Positions 26,325 to 38,765 of a stretch of DNA of 64,000 nt are shown piece by piece. The DNA lies in NCBI RefSeq assembly GCF_019801605.1, contig NZ_JAHVIT010000008.1, positions 1 through 64,000 of the forward strand, in the 5' to 3' direction. Positions within the stretch are counted from its first letter, which is position 1; every line of letters begins with the position of its first letter. The position numbers and the translations under genes were made by a program. Below the pieces are notes generated by a model, which saw only the letters and a list, made by a program, of their open reading frames with translations, was not told where the DNA came from and made no database searches. The DNA is from Maritimibacter alkaliphilus (GTDB lineage: Bacteria; Pseudomonadota; Alphaproteobacteria; Rhodobacterales; Rhodobacteraceae).

Positions 26325-28229
26325 GTGAAGAGCATGCAGGCAGATCCGCACGCCATGATGCAGGCCGGGCTGAACCTGATCGCCCAGGCCATGTCGATCT
26401 ATGACGACGACCTGCAGCTGGTCACCTGCAACCGTCCGTTCCGCGAAATGTTCGACCTGCCGCCGGAGCTGGCCCGCCCCGGCGCGCCCTTCGAGGCCAC
26501 GATCCGTTTCCTCGTCCAGCGCGGCGAATATGGCCCCGTCGACGACGAGGACGTTGCCGTACGCCGCCGTGTGGAGCAGGCGCTGGCCTTCCAGCCGCAC
26601 TACATGGAGCGCAGCCGCGCCAACGGCCGCACGATCAGCGTCGAGGGCGCGCCGCTGCCGCAGGGCGGCTGGGTGACCGTCTACACGGACATCACCCACA
26701 TCAAGCAGCACGAGGGCCTGCTGCGCGCCCGGTCCGAGGAACTCTCGGAGCAGTTGCTGACCCGGGCCGAGGAGCTGGCCGCCGCGAACCGCAAGCTTCA
26801 GGCCACCAACGCCGCCCTCTCCGAGGCCAAGCGCGAGCTGACCGAGATGGAGGCTCGCATCCGTCTGACGACCGAGATGATGCCGGCCCACATCGCCCAT
26901 GTCAGCGCGGACCGGGTCTATACCTATTCCAACCGCCGCCTGAACGCGATCATGCCGGGGCGGCCCTCGAATATCCTCGGCCTTCACATGGCCGATGTCC
27001 TTGGCACGCAGGCCTATCAGGCGGTGCTACCTTACGTGGAGATCGCGCAGGAGGGGCGGGCCTCTTCCTTCGAATTTACCGACGAGGCCAGCTCCAGACG
27101 CATCCGTACGGCCACCACCCCTGACGGGGACGGCGGGGTCTACATCCTCTCGCAGGACGTGACCGAGGAAACCCAGACCCGCAACGCCCTGCAACAGACC
27201 CGGCGGCGCGAACTGGCGGCGCAGATGACCTCGGGGATGGCGCATGACTTCTCGAACCTCTTGACGATCATCCTCGGCAGCCAGTCGCGGCTTTTGCGGA
27301 TGGACCTCTCGGAGGAGGCGCAGCCGCTGGTCTCGGCCACGCTCTCGGCGGCAAAACGCGGCGGGCGCCTGCTGGACCGGATCGCGGCCATGACCACGGG
27401 ACGCGACTACACACCCGCGCCCTGCGATCCCGCCGCCCTGCTGCGCGACCTGCAGACGCTGGCGACCTCGGCCCTGCCCGACGGGCTGCGCTTCACGCTG
27501 GAGGACCGTCTGGGCCCGGGGCGGCTGATGCTGGACAGCGGGCAGGTGCAGGACAGCCTGCTGAACCTGATCCTAAATGCCCGCGATGCCTGTGGCGGGG
27601 CGGGCCAGATCACCCTCACCGCCGCGCGGCTCAAGGAGACATGGCTGGAGTTCACCGTCACCGACACCGGGCCCGGCTTCTCGCCCGAGGCGCTGAAACG
27701 CGGGCTCGATCCCTTCTATACCACCAAGGGCGGCGAGGGCTCGGGCCTCGGCCTCGCCATGGTCTATGACATGGCCAAGCTGGCGGGCGGCCGCGTGCGG
27801 CTGGAAAACACCACCTCCGGCGCGCGCGTCACCCTGCGCCTGCCCCTGCGCGAGGCGCCGCGCCCGGCAGAGCCCGGCCTTGCCCTGCTGGTGGAGGACA
27901 GCCCCGACCTGCGCGACGCGATCCGCGACATGCTGCGCGCGCAGGGCCATGCGGTGATCGAGGCCGCCTCGACCGAGGAGGCGCTGACCTTGGCCACGCA
28001 GGTGCCGGGAGTCACGCTGATCCTCTCGGACATCACGCTGGAGGGCGCGTCCACCGGGCTCGACCTGCTGGACCGGCTGCCCGCCAATGCGCCGCCCTGC
28101 TACCTGATGACCTCGCTGCGCCCCGACCACCCGCTGCACCGCGCGGCCAAGTCCCGCGCCCCGGTGCTGCGCAAGCCCTTCACCGGGGCGGACCTCGGCC
28201 AGTTCCTAGCCACGGGACAACAGCCATGA
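26325..28229 (+). CDS. Hybrid sensor histidine kinase with two PAS-like domains and a receiver
   Basis: This is a soluble kinase of 634 residues: PAS-like domain (about 8-125), coiled coil (about 130-180), second PAS-like domain (about 185-280), H box with MTSGMAHDFSNLLTI, N box LNLILNARDACG, G boxes TDTGPGFS and GSGLGLAMVYD, and a C-terminal receiver starting LALLVEDSPDLRDAI with phosphoacceptor Asp in LILSDITLEG. No membrane segment is visible. The GTG at 26325 is chosen because GGAGGAG lies five bases upstream. The next gene starts in its stop codon. Confidence 0.9.
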   Translation: MKSMQADPHAMMQAGLNLIAQAMSIYDDDLQLVTCNRPFREMFDLPPELARPGAPFEATIRFLVQRGEYGPVDDEDVAVRRRVEQALAFQPHYMERSRANGRTISVEGAPLPQGGWVTVYTDITHIKQHEGLLRARSEELSEQLLTRAEELAAANRKLQATNAALSEAKRELTEMEARIRLTTEMMPAHIAHVSADRVYTYSNRRLNAIMPGRPSNILGLHMADVLGTQAYQAVLPYVEIAQEGRASSFEFTDEASSRRIRTATTPDGDGGVYILSQDVTEETQTRNALQQTRRRELAAQMTSGMAHDFSNLLTIILGSQSRLLRMDLSEEAQPLVSATLSAAKRGGRLLDRIAAMTTGRDYTPAPCDPAALLRDLQTLATSALPDGLRFTLEDRLGPGRLMLDSGQVQDSLLNLILNARDACGGAGQITLTAARLKETWLEFTVTDTGPGFSPEALKRGLDPFYTTKGGEGSGLGLAMVYDMAKLAGGRVRLENTTSGARVTLRLPLREAPRPAEPGLALLVEDSPDLRDAIRDMLRAQGHAVIEAASTEEALTLATQVPGVTLILSDITLEGASTGLDLLDRLPANAPPCYLMTSLRPDHPLHRAAKSRAPVLRKPFTGADLGQFLATGQQP

Positions 28230-28927
28230 GCGAACCGCTGGTCACCATCCTCGACGACGAACCGGCGATCCGCCGCCTGCTCTCCGAGGCGCTGGAGGAG
28301 GCGGGCTTCCGCACCCTCTCCTTCTCCCGCGCGACCGAGTTCGAGGCGGCGCTGAAGACCTGCTCGCCCGATCTCTGCCTCGTGGACCTCTCCCTGCCCG
28401 ACCGCGACGGGCTGACGCTGGTGCATCGCCTCGCGCTGGAACAGGGGGCGGCGGTGGTGATCATCTCGGGCCGGGCCGAGGTGCAGGACCGGGTGACAGG
28501 GCTCGAACTGGGGGCGGATGACTACATCATCAAACCTTTCGAGCCCGCCGAGGTCGTGGCCCGCGTCCGCGCCCGCCTGCGCCGCGACAAGCCCGCGCCC
28601 CAGACCGGCCAGATCGCCCGCTTCGCCGGCTGGACGGCGGCCTTCGACCGCTATGCCCTCGTCGATGCCGAGGGCGGCGAAACGCCCTTCTCCCACGCCG
28701 AGGGCGAGGTCCTGCGGCTCTTCCTCGAACGGCCCAAGCGGCTGATCAGCCGCGCGATGATGCAGGAGATCCTTGGCGGCGCGGCGGGCGAAAGCTTCGA
28801 CCGCGCCATGGACGTGCGCATCTCGCGCCTGCGCACCAAGCTGCGCGAGGACCCGAAGAACCCGCGGCTGATCAAGACGATCTATGGCGCGGGGTATATC
28901 TTCCTTGGGGATGTGGACTGGGACTGA
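28226..28927 (+). CDS. OmpR-family response regulator
   Basis: The 233-residue protein has a receiver domain (about 1-120; acidic pocket ILDDE, phosphoacceptor in CLVDLSLPDRDG, switch Lys in YIIKPF) and a winged-helix DNA-binding domain (about 135-230; RAMDVRISRLRTKL and IKTIYGAGYIF). It overlaps the kinase by four bases (ATGA), so the two form a cognate pair. Being divergent from the ligase-liv operon, it is the natural candidate to control that operon, but this is inference from position. Confidence 0.92.
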   Translation: MSEPLVTILDDEPAIRRLLSEALEEAGFRTLSFSRATEFEAALKTCSPDLCLVDLSLPDRDGLTLVHRLALEQGAAVVIISGRAEVQDRVTGLELGADDYIIKPFEPAEVVARVRARLRRDKPAPQTGQIARFAGWTAAFDRYALVDAEGGETPFSHAEGEVLRLFLERPKRLISRAMMQEILGGAAGESFDRAMDVRISRLRTKLREDPKNPRLIKTIYGAGYIFLGDVDWD

Positions 28928-29578
28928 TCAGGCGATCTCGTCGAGGAGCCTGTCGTAGAAGTGCCGCAGGTCGGCCATCCGCTGCGCTGCCAGCCGTTGC
29001 CCCTCACCGGTGAGGAACCCGTCCCCCAGCCTCATCAGCTTGGTGCGGAAGTGATCCAGCGCATGGGCCGCGTCATCCTCCTCGCGCCGTTCCGCCGTAG
29101 GATCGGCCGGATCGTAGAGCGCCGCGCCCCATGTTCCCGCGAGGTAGAAACACCGCGCCACGCCGACCATGCCGATGGCGTCGAGCCGGTCCGCGTCGCG
29201 CAGCACACGCGCCTCGTGGCTCTCGGGCGATATCCCGGCAGAGAAGGAATGCGCCTCGATGGCATGGACCACGGCGGCGACCTCCGCCGCGTCCCAGCCC
29301 ATCGCGCCCAGCATCTCCGCTGCCCGCGCACCGGCCAGCTGCGAGGCCTGCGCCCGGTGCGGCGAGGTCTTGGAGACCCAGACCCCGTCATGCAGGATCA
29401 CCGCCGCCGTCAGCACCCGCAGGTCGCCCCCGTCTACCGCCGCGATCCGTGCGGCATTGCGCCAGACCCGCAGCAGATGGGCGTGATCATGGGCCCCATC
29501 CTCGCGGTCGAAGGCCTGCGGCAGCAGCGCTGCCGCAAGCTCCGGCAGGGCGAATTCGGCGGAAAGTCCCCCGGTCAC
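28928..29578 (-). CDS. HD-domain phosphohydrolase-like protein
   Basis: The 216-residue protein carries HD-superfamily metal motifs: [13 protein letters not shown] (first His pair), AAVILHDGV (HD), HAIEAHSFS and [15 protein letters not shown] (last Asp). It resembles the YedJ-like group of predicted metal-dependent phosphohydrolases. The start is the GTG at 29578, which overlaps the stop of the M20 gene by four bases (GTGA), so the two are coupled. The longer frame upstream belongs to a shadow of that gene. The substrate is unknown. Confidence 0.85.
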   Translation of the reverse strand: MTGGLSAEFALPELAAALLPQAFDREDGAHDHAHLLRVWRNAARIAAVDGGDLRVLTAAVILHDGVWVSKTSPHRAQASQLAGARAAEMLGAMGWDAAEVAAVVHAIEAHSFSAGISPESHEARVLRDADRLDAIGMVGVARCFYLAGTWGAALYDPADPTAERREEDDAAHALDHFRTKLMRLGDGFLTGEGQRLAAQRMADLRHFYDRLLDEIA

Positions 29579-30792
29579 AGACCCATCCGCTTCGCCATCC
29601 GCGCGGCCCCGTCCGCCAGCACCCGCAACCCGGTCACGAGGTCGGCCTCTGCGGTATCCTCGGCGAAGTCGTGGCTGATCCCGCGGATCGAGGGGACGAA
29701 GAGCATCGCCACCGGCATGTGCTCCGCCACGCTGGTGGCATCGTGCAGCGCGCCCGACTGCATGCGCCGCCAGCGGCCCGGCGCCACGGCCTCGGCGGCG
29801 GCGGCAAGGTCGTCCTGCATGCCCGCGTCCATCGGCACCGGCTCCAGCCCGAGGATGCCGGAGAAATGCACCGTCAGGCCCATGGTCGCCGCGACCTCCT
29901 CGGCGGTCTCGCGAATGATCGCCTCCATGCGGGCCATGCGCTCGACCTCCTTGTCGCGCCACTGCATCGCGAAACGGCAATGGCCCGGCACGATGGAATG
30001 GCTGCCCGGGTGCACCTCGATATGTCCCGTGGTCCAGACCGTTTCGGGCGTCACCACGTTGCGGAAGCGGTCTGCGATCAGCCCCTGGAACCGCACCGCG
30101 CCCTGGAAGGCATCCTTGCGGCGGTGCATCGGCGTGGTACCCGCGTGGTTCTGCTCGCCGCCGAAGGTAATCTCCATGTTGCGGATGCCGACGATGTTCG
30201 ACACGACGCCCACCGCCTCGCCCGCCTCGTCGAGCCAGGGCCCCTGCTCGATATGGCATTCGAGGAAGCCGGCGAACCGCCCGGGCGCGACGAAACCCCC
30301 TGCCATGTCAGCCATCAGCGCGCGGGCCTCGGCAAAGCTGACGCCGTCCACGTCGGTCAGCGCGTCGGCCTCCTCCAGCGCGGTCAGGCCGCCCCAGACC
30401 CGGCTGCCGGTGGTCACGCCAAAGCGCCCCTCCTCATCCTGGAACGAGACGGCGGAGATCGCGGGCCCACCGGCCTCGCGCGCGGCGCGGGCCAGTTCCA
30501 GACCACAGATCACGCCGAGCGCCCCGTCGAGCCAGCCGCCCTCGGGCTGGCTGTCGGAATGCGAGCCGACCAGCAGGGACCTGTCCCCGGGCGCCAGTCC
30601 CCAGACCGAGCCCACGGGATCGACCTGCGCCTCCAGACCGGCGGCGGCATATTGCTCTGCCAGCCAGCGGCGCGCGGCGATGTCGGGCTCGGTGTAGGCC
30701 CGGCGGCGCACGCCCTTGCCGACGCCGCTGGCCCCGAACTGCCGCAGCGCATGAAGGTCGGCGAGGAAACGGTCGGGATTGACGGGGATCAT
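29575..30792 (-). CDS. M20-family amidase/hydantoinase-carbamoylase type hydrolase
   Basis: The 405-residue zinc enzyme belongs to the group of N-carbamoyl-L-amino acid hydrolases, beta-ureidopropionases and allantoate amidohydrolases. Metal ligands are visible in [28 protein letters not shown] and ECHIEQGP, and the dimer-contact segment reads [12 protein letters not shown]. Family members cleave a carbamoyl or amide group in pyrimidine, purine or hydantoin breakdown. No other pathway gene is near, so the exact substrate is open. It is followed in overlap by the HD protein. Confidence 0.88.
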   Translation of the reverse strand: MIPVNPDRFLADLHALRQFGASGVGKGVRRRAYTEPDIAARRWLAEQYAAAGLEAQVDPVGSVWGLAPGDRSLLVGSHSDSQPEGGWLDGALGVICGLELARAAREAGGPAISAVSFQDEEGRFGVTTGSRVWGGLTALEEADALTDVDGVSFAEARALMADMAGGFVAPGRFAGFLECHIEQGPWLDEAGEAVGVVSNIVGIRNMEITFGGEQNHAGTTPMHRRKDAFQGAVRFQGLIADRFRNVVTPETVWTTGHIEVHPGSHSIVPGHCRFAMQWRDKEVERMARMEAIIRETAEEVAATMGLTVHFSGILGLEPVPMDAGMQDDLAAAAEAVAPGRWRRMQSGALHDATSVAEHMPVAMLFVPSIRGISHDFAEDTAEADLVTGLRVLADGAARMAKRMGL

Positions 30793-31171
30793 GGGGCTAC
30801 TCCTTGAGGCTACCGGGACAGGACGGGGCCACGGCCGGCGTGGCGGCGACGCAGGGGCAGCGTAACACGCTCAGCTTACCTCTGCGCCCGCCTCAATCCG
30901 GACCTGCGCCCCGTGCAGACAAGCGTGCAGACAGGCATATAGCGGGCCCGGCGCCCGCCCGCCAGTCATTGGCCGCGTGCTGCGGAGGGACGGCCCAACC
31001 CCCTTGTTTCCCTGGATATTCCACAAGCACCCCCACCGCGTCCATCGCCGGGGACCGCCGGATCGCCCTGTCCCCGCCCCTATCTTCCACGCCGCAACGT
31101 CTCCCCGCAATTCCCTTGCGTGACCCGTGCAAGCGACTACGCTGCCGCCAGAATTTGCAAGGAGACCGCCC
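30793..31171. other. Divergent intergenic region with a short direct repeat
   Basis: No gene is seen in these 379 bases between the divergent M20 and aminopeptidase genes. GTGCAGACA occurs twice in direct orientation at 30913-30921 and 30925-30933. A possible promoter, TTGCGT (31116-31121), 16 bases, TACGCT (31138-31143), points toward the aminopeptidase gene. Confidence 0.45.
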
Positions 31172-32553
<1,382 letters not shown>

Positions 32554-32557
<4 letters not shown>

Positions 32558-33465
32558 GCGGCCCGGTGAAAAGCCCCCCGCATACCACGCCTGCTGCATC
32601 CGCGACCGGCGCAACGCCCGCCCCTGCGAGCCCCCCGGACCGCCGCCGCTGGCCCTGCAACGGGCGCGTCGCCTCGGTCGCCCTGATGGGCCGGGCGGAG
32701 GCGGAGCGCTTCGTCGAGGGGACCGTGCGCTGCATCGCCCATCCGATTGCCGACCTGCGCGCCCGCCCCGGCGGCCCGCGCGACCGGCAGATGCTGCTGG
32801 GGGAACTGGTGCGGGTCTACGAGATGCGGCAGGGCTGGGCCTTCATCGAGGCCGCCCGCGACGGCTACACCGGCTACCTGAAGGAATCCGACCTCGAGGC
32901 GCTGCCCGCCGAGGGCGCCCCCGACCACGTGGTCGCGGTGCCCGCCACGCATCTCTATACCGAGGCCGACCTCAAGAGCCCTGACATCACCCACCTGAGC
33001 CTCGGCGCCCGGGTGAAGGTCGAGGATTTCGAGGGCAAATGGGCGCGCACCAGCCATGGCCACGTCTTCGCCAGGCACCTGCGCCCGCTGCTGGAGCCGG
33101 TGGCCGATCCGGTCGCCGTGGCCGAGAGCCTGATCGGCACGCCCTACCTCTGGGGCGGCAACTCCCGCGACGGGATCGACTGCTCCGGCCTCGTGCAGGC
33201 GGGCTGCCTGATGGCGGGCATCGCCTGCCCGGGCGACAGCGACATGCAGTCCCGCGAACTGGGCCACCCCCTGCCCGAAGGCGCGCCCTACCAGCGCGGC
33301 GACCTGATCTTCTGGAAGGGGCACGTGGCCTGGGTCACCGATCCGACGACGCTGATCCACGCCAACGGCAACGACATGGCCGTGGCCTACGAAGGCATCA
33401 CAGAGGCCATCGCCCGGATCGAGGACGCGGGCGAAGGCCCGGTCACGCAGCGCCGCAGGCTCTGA
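32554..33465 (+). CDS. NlpC/P60 family peptidase with SH3-like domain
   Basis: The protein has 303 residues: a proline-rich N-terminus without a clear signal peptide, SH3b-like domains (about 60-185), and an NlpC/P60 catalytic domain (about 190-300). Cys210 in GIDCSGLVQAG and His257 in KGHVAWV are the expected catalytic residues. Homologous gamma-D-glutamyl-diamino acid endopeptidases cut peptidoglycan stem peptides during recycling. The GTG at 32554 overlaps the aminopeptidase stop (GTGA), giving a two-enzyme unit that could degrade muropeptide fragments to amino acids. Confidence 0.88.
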
Positions 33466-33480
33466 TCCACCGCGCACCCA

Positions 33481-33560
33481 CCTTCATCTTTCCGCAAATA
33501 CTCCGGGGGAATTGGCCCCGGCACGGGGCCAAGGGGGCAGAGCCCCTCCGGACCGTCCCG
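33481..33560. repeat. GC-rich intergenic dyads after the NlpC/P60 gene
   Basis: Two dyads lie close together here: GGCCCCG with CGGGGCC (around 33513-33529), and GGGGGC with GCCCC (around 33531-33546). The segment beginning TTTCCGCAAATACTCCGGGG resembles an intergenic sequence I associate with Rhodobacteraceae gene ends. It could act as a terminator or RNA-end stabiliser. The family assignment is from memory. Confidence 0.45.
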
Positions 33561-33621
33561 TGGCCCGGAACGACGGTCGCAAGCCCCGCGGCCCGGCAGG
33601 CCCCCGCCATCCGCCCGGCAC

Positions 33622-33668
33622 CCAAAATTCTTCGAAGAATTTTGGCAAGAATTCCCGAGAATTCTTGC
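33622..33668. repeat. Adjacent pair of long perfect palindromes
   Basis: Positions 33622-33645 form a perfect 24-bp palindrome whose left half is CCAAAATTCTTC. It is directly followed by a second perfect inverted repeat, GCAAGAATTC (33645-33654) and GAATTCTTGC (33659-33668), around the loop CCGA. Both are much richer in A and T than the surroundings. They lie between convergent genes, 157 bases after the NlpC/P60 stop and 39 bases before the DUF2794 stop. A REP-like or bidirectional terminator function is possible. Confidence 0.8.
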
Positions 33669-33706
33669 TCGCCCCCAGTCCGCTCGTCCGCCTCCCGGCG
33701 GGCGGA

Positions 33707-34048
33707 TCACTCCACCGCGCGGATCAGCTTGCGTTCCAGCACCCTGAGCACGGTGCGCAGGTCATGGCCCCGCTTGAGGATCTGACCATCCATGCTGATC
33801 ACCGAGTACTGGCCCTGCTTGTTGCGCAGCGCCGGGCGTTTCTCGATCCGGTAGAGGGGGTGTTCGGCGGTCCGGCGGAAGACCGAGAAGATTGCCACGT
33901 CGCGCAGGCTGGAAATCCCGTAGTCGCGCCATTCACCTGCGGCGACCATCCTGCCGTAGAGCGACAGGATCACGTTGAGTTCCGTACGGTGAAAGGCCAC
34001 CTGATTGGGCATGGGGCCCGGCGCCGGGGAAAGGGGTGCAACGCTCAT
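33707..34048 (-). CDS. DUF2794 family protein
   Basis: This 113-residue cytoplasmic protein matches a short family restricted largely to alphaproteobacteria. Conserved stretches are FHRTELNVILSLYGRMVAAGEWRDY (read here across residues 19-43), an RDVAIFSVFRR segment, and YRIEKRP near the centre. No catalytic motif is apparent and the function is unknown. An internal ATG (PMPNQVAF, residue 13) is a possible alternative start. It is convergent with the NlpC/P60 gene across the palindrome region. Confidence 0.82.
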   Translation of the reverse strand: MSVAPLSPAPGPMPNQVAFHRTELNVILSLYGRMVAAGEWRDYGISSLRDVAIFSVFRRTAEHPLYRIEKRPALRNKQGQYSVISMDGQILKRGHDLRTVLRVLERKLIRAVE

Positions 34049-34191
34049 GTGTCAAACCTGCGCCTCGTGCCTCGGAAAATCAAGCCCACAGGATGTAGAG
34101 GACATGGCACACCGCCGGGGCGGTGCGCCCTGCCGCAAGTCTCGGCGCCAAAAGCGCCGAAACCAGCATCAAGGACGCGCTGACGCGCGTC

Positions 34192-34947
34192 TCAGCGGAT
34201 CGTTTCGCCGCCGTCGGCCACGATGGTCTGGCCGGTGACATAGCCTGCGGCGGGCGTGGCCAGCCAGAGCGCCGTGCCGGCGATCTCCTCGGGCGCACCG
34301 ATCCGGCGCAGGGGGGTCGCATTCTCGATCGTCGCGATCCGCTTGGGGTCCTCCCAGAGCGCTTTCGCGAAATCGGTCTTGATCAGCCCCGGCGCGATGG
34401 CGTTCACCCGGATGCCCTTCGGCCCCCATTCGAGGGCGAGATTGCGCGCGAGCGCCGCCTCCGCCGCCTTGGACACGCCATAGGCGCCGATATCCGTACT
34501 GCCCCGGATGCCCGCAATGGAGGAGAGCAGGATCACGCTGCCCGCGCCCCGCTCGGCCATGCCGGGCAGGACCATGTTGCACAGGTTCAGGGTTGAGCGG
34601 ACATTGGTCACCATGATCTTGTCGAAGGCCTCGTCCGAGATCCCCGCCATGGGCCCGTAGACCGGGTTGATCGCGGCATTGCAGACCAGCACGTCGATCC
34701 GGCCCCAGAGGTCCAGCGTCTGGTCCACCAGCGCCTGCAAGGCCTCGCGCCGCCCGATGTGGCAGGGGATTGCCACCGCCGTGCCGCCCGCCGCCTCGAT
34801 GGCCGCGACCACCGGGGCGCAGGCCTCCTCCGTGCGGGAGGAGACGACGACTTTCGCCCCCGCCTGCGCGAAAAGCTCGGCAATCGCGCGCCCGATCCCG
34901 CGGGAGGAGCCGGTGACGATCGCCACCTTGTCTGTCAGGTCGAACAT
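34192..34947 (-). CDS. Short-chain dehydrogenase/reductase (SDR), FabG-like
   Basis: The 251-residue classical SDR has cofactor motif TGSSRGIG (residues about 13-20), NAAI, and catalytic Ser and Tyr-x-x-x-Lys (ILLSSIAGI and YGVSK). It ends with the common GQTIVADGG pattern. It lies 10 bases downstream of the acyl-CoA dehydrogenase, so the two form an operon and the SDR probably oxidises a 3-hydroxyacyl-CoA or a related alcohol. GAGGAGG precedes the ATG. Confidence 0.92.
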   Translation of the reverse strand: MFDLTDKVAIVTGSSRGIGRAIAELFAQAGAKVVVSSRTEEACAPVVAAIEAAGGTAVAIPCHIGRREALQALVDQTLDLWGRIDVLVCNAAINPVYGPMAGISDEAFDKIMVTNVRSTLNLCNMVLPGMAERGAGSVILLSSIAGIRGSTDIGAYGVSKAAEAALARNLALEWGPKGIRVNAIAPGLIKTDFAKALWEDPKRIATIENATPLRRIGAPEEIAGTALWLATPAAGYVTGQTIVADGGETIR

Positions 34948-34957
34948 CTCGGCCTCC

Positions 34958-36175
<1,218 letters not shown>

Positions 36176-36231
36176 CGGTGTCTCCTCCTCCGATGGCCAC
36201 AAGTGACACCTGATTCCCCGCCCTGTCAACT

Positions 36232-36260
36232 TTGCGGAATGATATTTCGTTGTGCGGAAC
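36232..36260. promoter_or_regulatory. Two TGCGGAA half-sites in the divergent promoter
   Basis: TTGCGGAA (36232-36239) and TGCGGAAC (36253-36260) are spaced 20 bases apart between the divergent acyl-CoA dehydrogenase and ligase genes. They equal one arm of the perfect palindrome at 40775-40791. The opposite arms here are degenerate (TTTCGT before the second site). Candidate binding sites for the IclR regulator encoded at 38766. Confidence 0.5.
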
Positions 36261-36335
36261 ATGTTGACGCCGTGCACGGGCCGGTGCACTCTGGCCGGAC
36301 ATGGCTGGACAGACAGAGCTTGGAGGAGGGCTTTG

Positions 36336-37883
36336 ATGACCGCAGCGGCATTTCGCCTGAACGCGCCCCGGATCGAGGGCGAGGAACTTGCATGTTTCGG
36401 GGAGTTGGTGGCCGCCCATGGCCGCACCCGCCCGGACCACATCGCGCTGATCGACGGAGGCAGGCACTGGACCTGGGCCGAGTTCACGGACCTCGTGGCC
36501 CGTCTGGCCGGGGCCCTGGCCGCCCGGGGCATCGGGCGCGGCGACATGGTGGCGAGCCTGTCGGAGAACTCCGCCCCCCACGTGGCGCTCTATACCGCCG
36601 TGCTCTGGTCCGGGGCCTGCATGGTGCCGCTGCCCTTCAGTGCCAGCGAGGCCGCGCTCCAGAAGATGCTGGAGAATTGCCGCCCCCGGCTGCTCTTCGC
36701 CTCCGACACCTATGCCGCGACAGCCGCAGCCCTGCGCGCGCCGATGATGGTGCGCCTGTCCGAGCTTGACGCCTTCATCGGGGACGCCGCCCCTGCCGAG
36801 CCGGCGCAAGTGGGCCCCGACGATCTCTTCGACATGATCTATTCCTCGGGCACCACCGGTGCGCCCAAGGGCATCGCCCATGACCACCGGTTCCGCACCC
36901 GTCAGCTGAACCGGATGACGGAGCATGGCATGGACGGCGACAGCGTGGTGCTGATGTCGACGCCGCTCTATTCCAACACCACGCTGGTCTCGACCCTGAA
37001 CGCGCAGGTGAAGGGCGCCACGCTGGTGGTGATGGGCAAGTTCGACGCGACGAAGTTCCTCGAGCTGTCGCAGACCCACCGGGTGACCCATTCGATGCTG
37101 GTGCCGGTGCAGTACATGCGGCTGATGGATCACCCCGAGTTCGACAGCTACGACCTGAGCAGCTATCGCTGCAAGACCAGCACCTCCGCCCCGCTGCCCG
37201 GCAGCCTGATCCAGCAGATCATGGACCGCTGGCCCGGGAACCTCGTGGAATACTACGGCATGACCGAGGGCGGTCCGACCACCTCTCTCGACTGCGGCGC
37301 CTTCCCCGAGAAATGGGATACCGTCGGCAAGGCGAACCCGGGTTGCACGCTCCACGTCATCGACGAGGCAGGCAAGCAGCTGCCCCCCGGCTCCTATGGC
37401 GAGATCGTCGGCCGCTCCATCACCATGATGCCGGGCTACTACGGCGACGAGGAAAAGACGCGCGAACTGCTCTGGGTCGACGAGGCGGGCGATCACTACA
37501 TCCGCACCGGCGACATGGGCCGCATCGACGAGGACGGCTTCGTCCACCTGCTCGACCGGCGCAAGGACATGATCATTTCGGGCGGATTCAACATCTTTGC
37601 CGCCGATCTGGAGGCCGTGCTGCGCGGCCACCCCGATGTCGCCGACGTGGCGGTGATCGCGATCCCCAGCCGCGACTGGGGCGAGACGCCGCTCGGCTTC
37701 GTGGTGCCGCGCGACGGCAGTGCACCGGACCCGGAGGCACTGCGCCAATGGGCCAACGAGAGGCTGGGCAAGATCCAGCGCCTCTCGGCCATCGAACTGC
37801 GCGACGACCTGCCCCGCAGCGAGATCGGCAAGGTGCTGAAGCGCGAGCTGCGCGCGCCCTACTGGGAGAAGACCCCGGCATGA
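36336..37883 (+). CDS. AMP-binding acyl-CoA ligase (CaiC/FadK-like)
   Basis: This 515-residue adenylate-forming ligase carries [28 protein letters not shown], the Asp in [17 protein letters not shown], and the hinge [13 protein letters not shown], ending with the catalytic Lys in [20 protein letters not shown] lies just upstream of the ATG at 36336. It overlaps the following SDR by four bases (ATGA) and faces the acyl-CoA dehydrogenase. The set could take a free acid through activation, dehydrogenation and hydroxyacyl oxidation. The substrate is not known. Confidence 0.92.
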   Translation: MTAAAFRLNAPRIEGEELACFGELVAAHGRTRPDHIALIDGGRHWTWAEFTDLVARLAGALAARGIGRGDMVASLSENSAPHVALYTAVLWSGACMVPLPFSASEAALQKMLENCRPRLLFASDTYAATAAALRAPMMVRLSELDAFIGDAAPAEPAQVGPDDLFDMIYSSGTTGAPKGIAHDHRFRTRQLNRMTEHGMDGDSVVLMSTPLYSNTTLVSTLNAQVKGATLVVMGKFDATKFLELSQTHRVTHSMLVPVQYMRLMDHPEFDSYDLSSYRCKTSTSAPLPGSLIQQIMDRWPGNLVEYYGMTEGGPTTSLDCGAFPEKWDTVGKANPGCTLHVIDEAGKQLPPGSYGEIVGRSITMMPGYYGDEEKTRELLWVDEAGDHYIRTGDMGRIDEDGFVHLLDRRKDMIISGGFNIFAADLEAVLRGHPDVADVAVIAIPSRDWGETPLGFVVPRDGSAPDPEALRQWANERLGKIQRLSAIELRDDLPRSEIGKVLKRELRAPYWEKTPA

Positions 37884-38659
37884 CCGGACGGTTCGACGGC
37901 AAGGTGGCGATCGTCACCGGCGCGGCCAGCGGGATCGGCCGTGCCACCGCCGCGAGGCTGGCCTCGGAAGGGGCGCGCGTGGTCCTGATCGACCTCTCCG
38001 CCGAGGCGCTGGAGGCCGCGATGCCGCAGGGCGATCACCTCGCCCTGCCCTGCGATGTCTCGGACGAGGCCTCGGTCGCCGCGGCGGTCGAAACCATTCG
38101 CAGCCGCATGGGCCGCATCGACGTGGTCTGCAACAATGCGGGCATCATCTGCTCCCACGCGCCGATCACCGAGGTGGACATGACCCAGTGGCAGAGGGTC
38201 ATCGGCGTGAACCTCGTCGGCCCCTCGCTATTCCTGAAATACGCGGGCCGCGCGATGATCGAACAGGGCGAGGGCGGGGCCTTCGTCAACACCGCCTCGG
38301 TTGCGGGCATCCGCTCCGGCGCGGGTGGCAACATCTACTCCGCCTCCAAGGCGGGGGTGATCAACCTGACCCAGACGGCGGCCTGCGACCTCGGCCAGCA
38401 CCGCATCCGGGTGAATGCGGTCTGTCCCGGGCTGATCGAGACCGGGATGACCAAGCCGGTCTTCGACTACGCCCGCGACGCCGGCAAGGAGGCGAAGCTC
38501 GGCTCGCGCTGCGAGCTGCGCCGCTATGGCCGCCCAGAGGAGATCGCCGCCGCCATCGCCTTCCTCGCCTCGGACGATGCCTCCTACATCACAGGGCAGG
38601 CCCTGCCGGTGGATGGCGGGAATACCGCCTCGCTGAACCTGCCGGGGATGAAGGTATGA
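37880..38659 (+). CDS. Short-chain dehydrogenase/reductase (SDR)
   Basis: The 259-residue classical SDR has the motif TGAASGIG, the DV after the third strand (PCDVSDEAS), NNAG, catalytic NTAS and YSASK, and the C-terminal GQALPVDGGNT. It starts with ATG inside the stop codon of the ligase (four-base overlap), so it is translated together with it. Probable role: oxidation of a hydroxyacyl intermediate in the same pathway as the divergent acyl-CoA dehydrogenase. It differs clearly in sequence from the SDR at 34192. Confidence 0.92.
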   Translation: MTGRFDGKVAIVTGAASGIGRATAARLASEGARVVLIDLSAEALEAAMPQGDHLALPCDVSDEASVAAAVETIRSRMGRIDVVCNNAGIICSHAPITEVDMTQWQRVIGVNLVGPSLFLKYAGRAMIEQGEGGAFVNTASVAGIRSGAGGNIYSASKAGVINLTQTAACDLGQHRIRVNAVCPGLIETGMTKPVFDYARDAGKEAKLGSRCELRRYGRPEEIAAAIAFLASDDASYITGQALPVDGGNTASLNLPGMKV

Positions 38660-38749
38660 GCAGAGCCCGCCGCCGGCCTGCCCTGACACGAAATGCAGTG
38701 CGGGCAGGCTTGACCGCGGGGAAGACGGGGCGCTAGCACAGGTTTCAAT

Positions 38750-38764
38750 TTCCGCATTGCGGGA
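38750..38764. promoter_or_regulatory. IclR-operator-like palindrome at the iclR-type gene's own start
   Basis: TTCCGCA-T-TGCGGGA (38750-38764) is one base away from the perfect palindrome found at 40775-40791. It ends just before the ATG at 38766, where bound regulator would block transcription or translation initiation, as expected for autoregulation. Confidence 0.55.
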
Positions 38765-38765
38765 C

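Noticed and set aside
34142-34160. Hairpin TCGGCGC/GCGCCGA as terminator of the SDR at 34192
   Set aside because: The stem is good but no T-run follows in the direction of SDR transcription; the function stays open.
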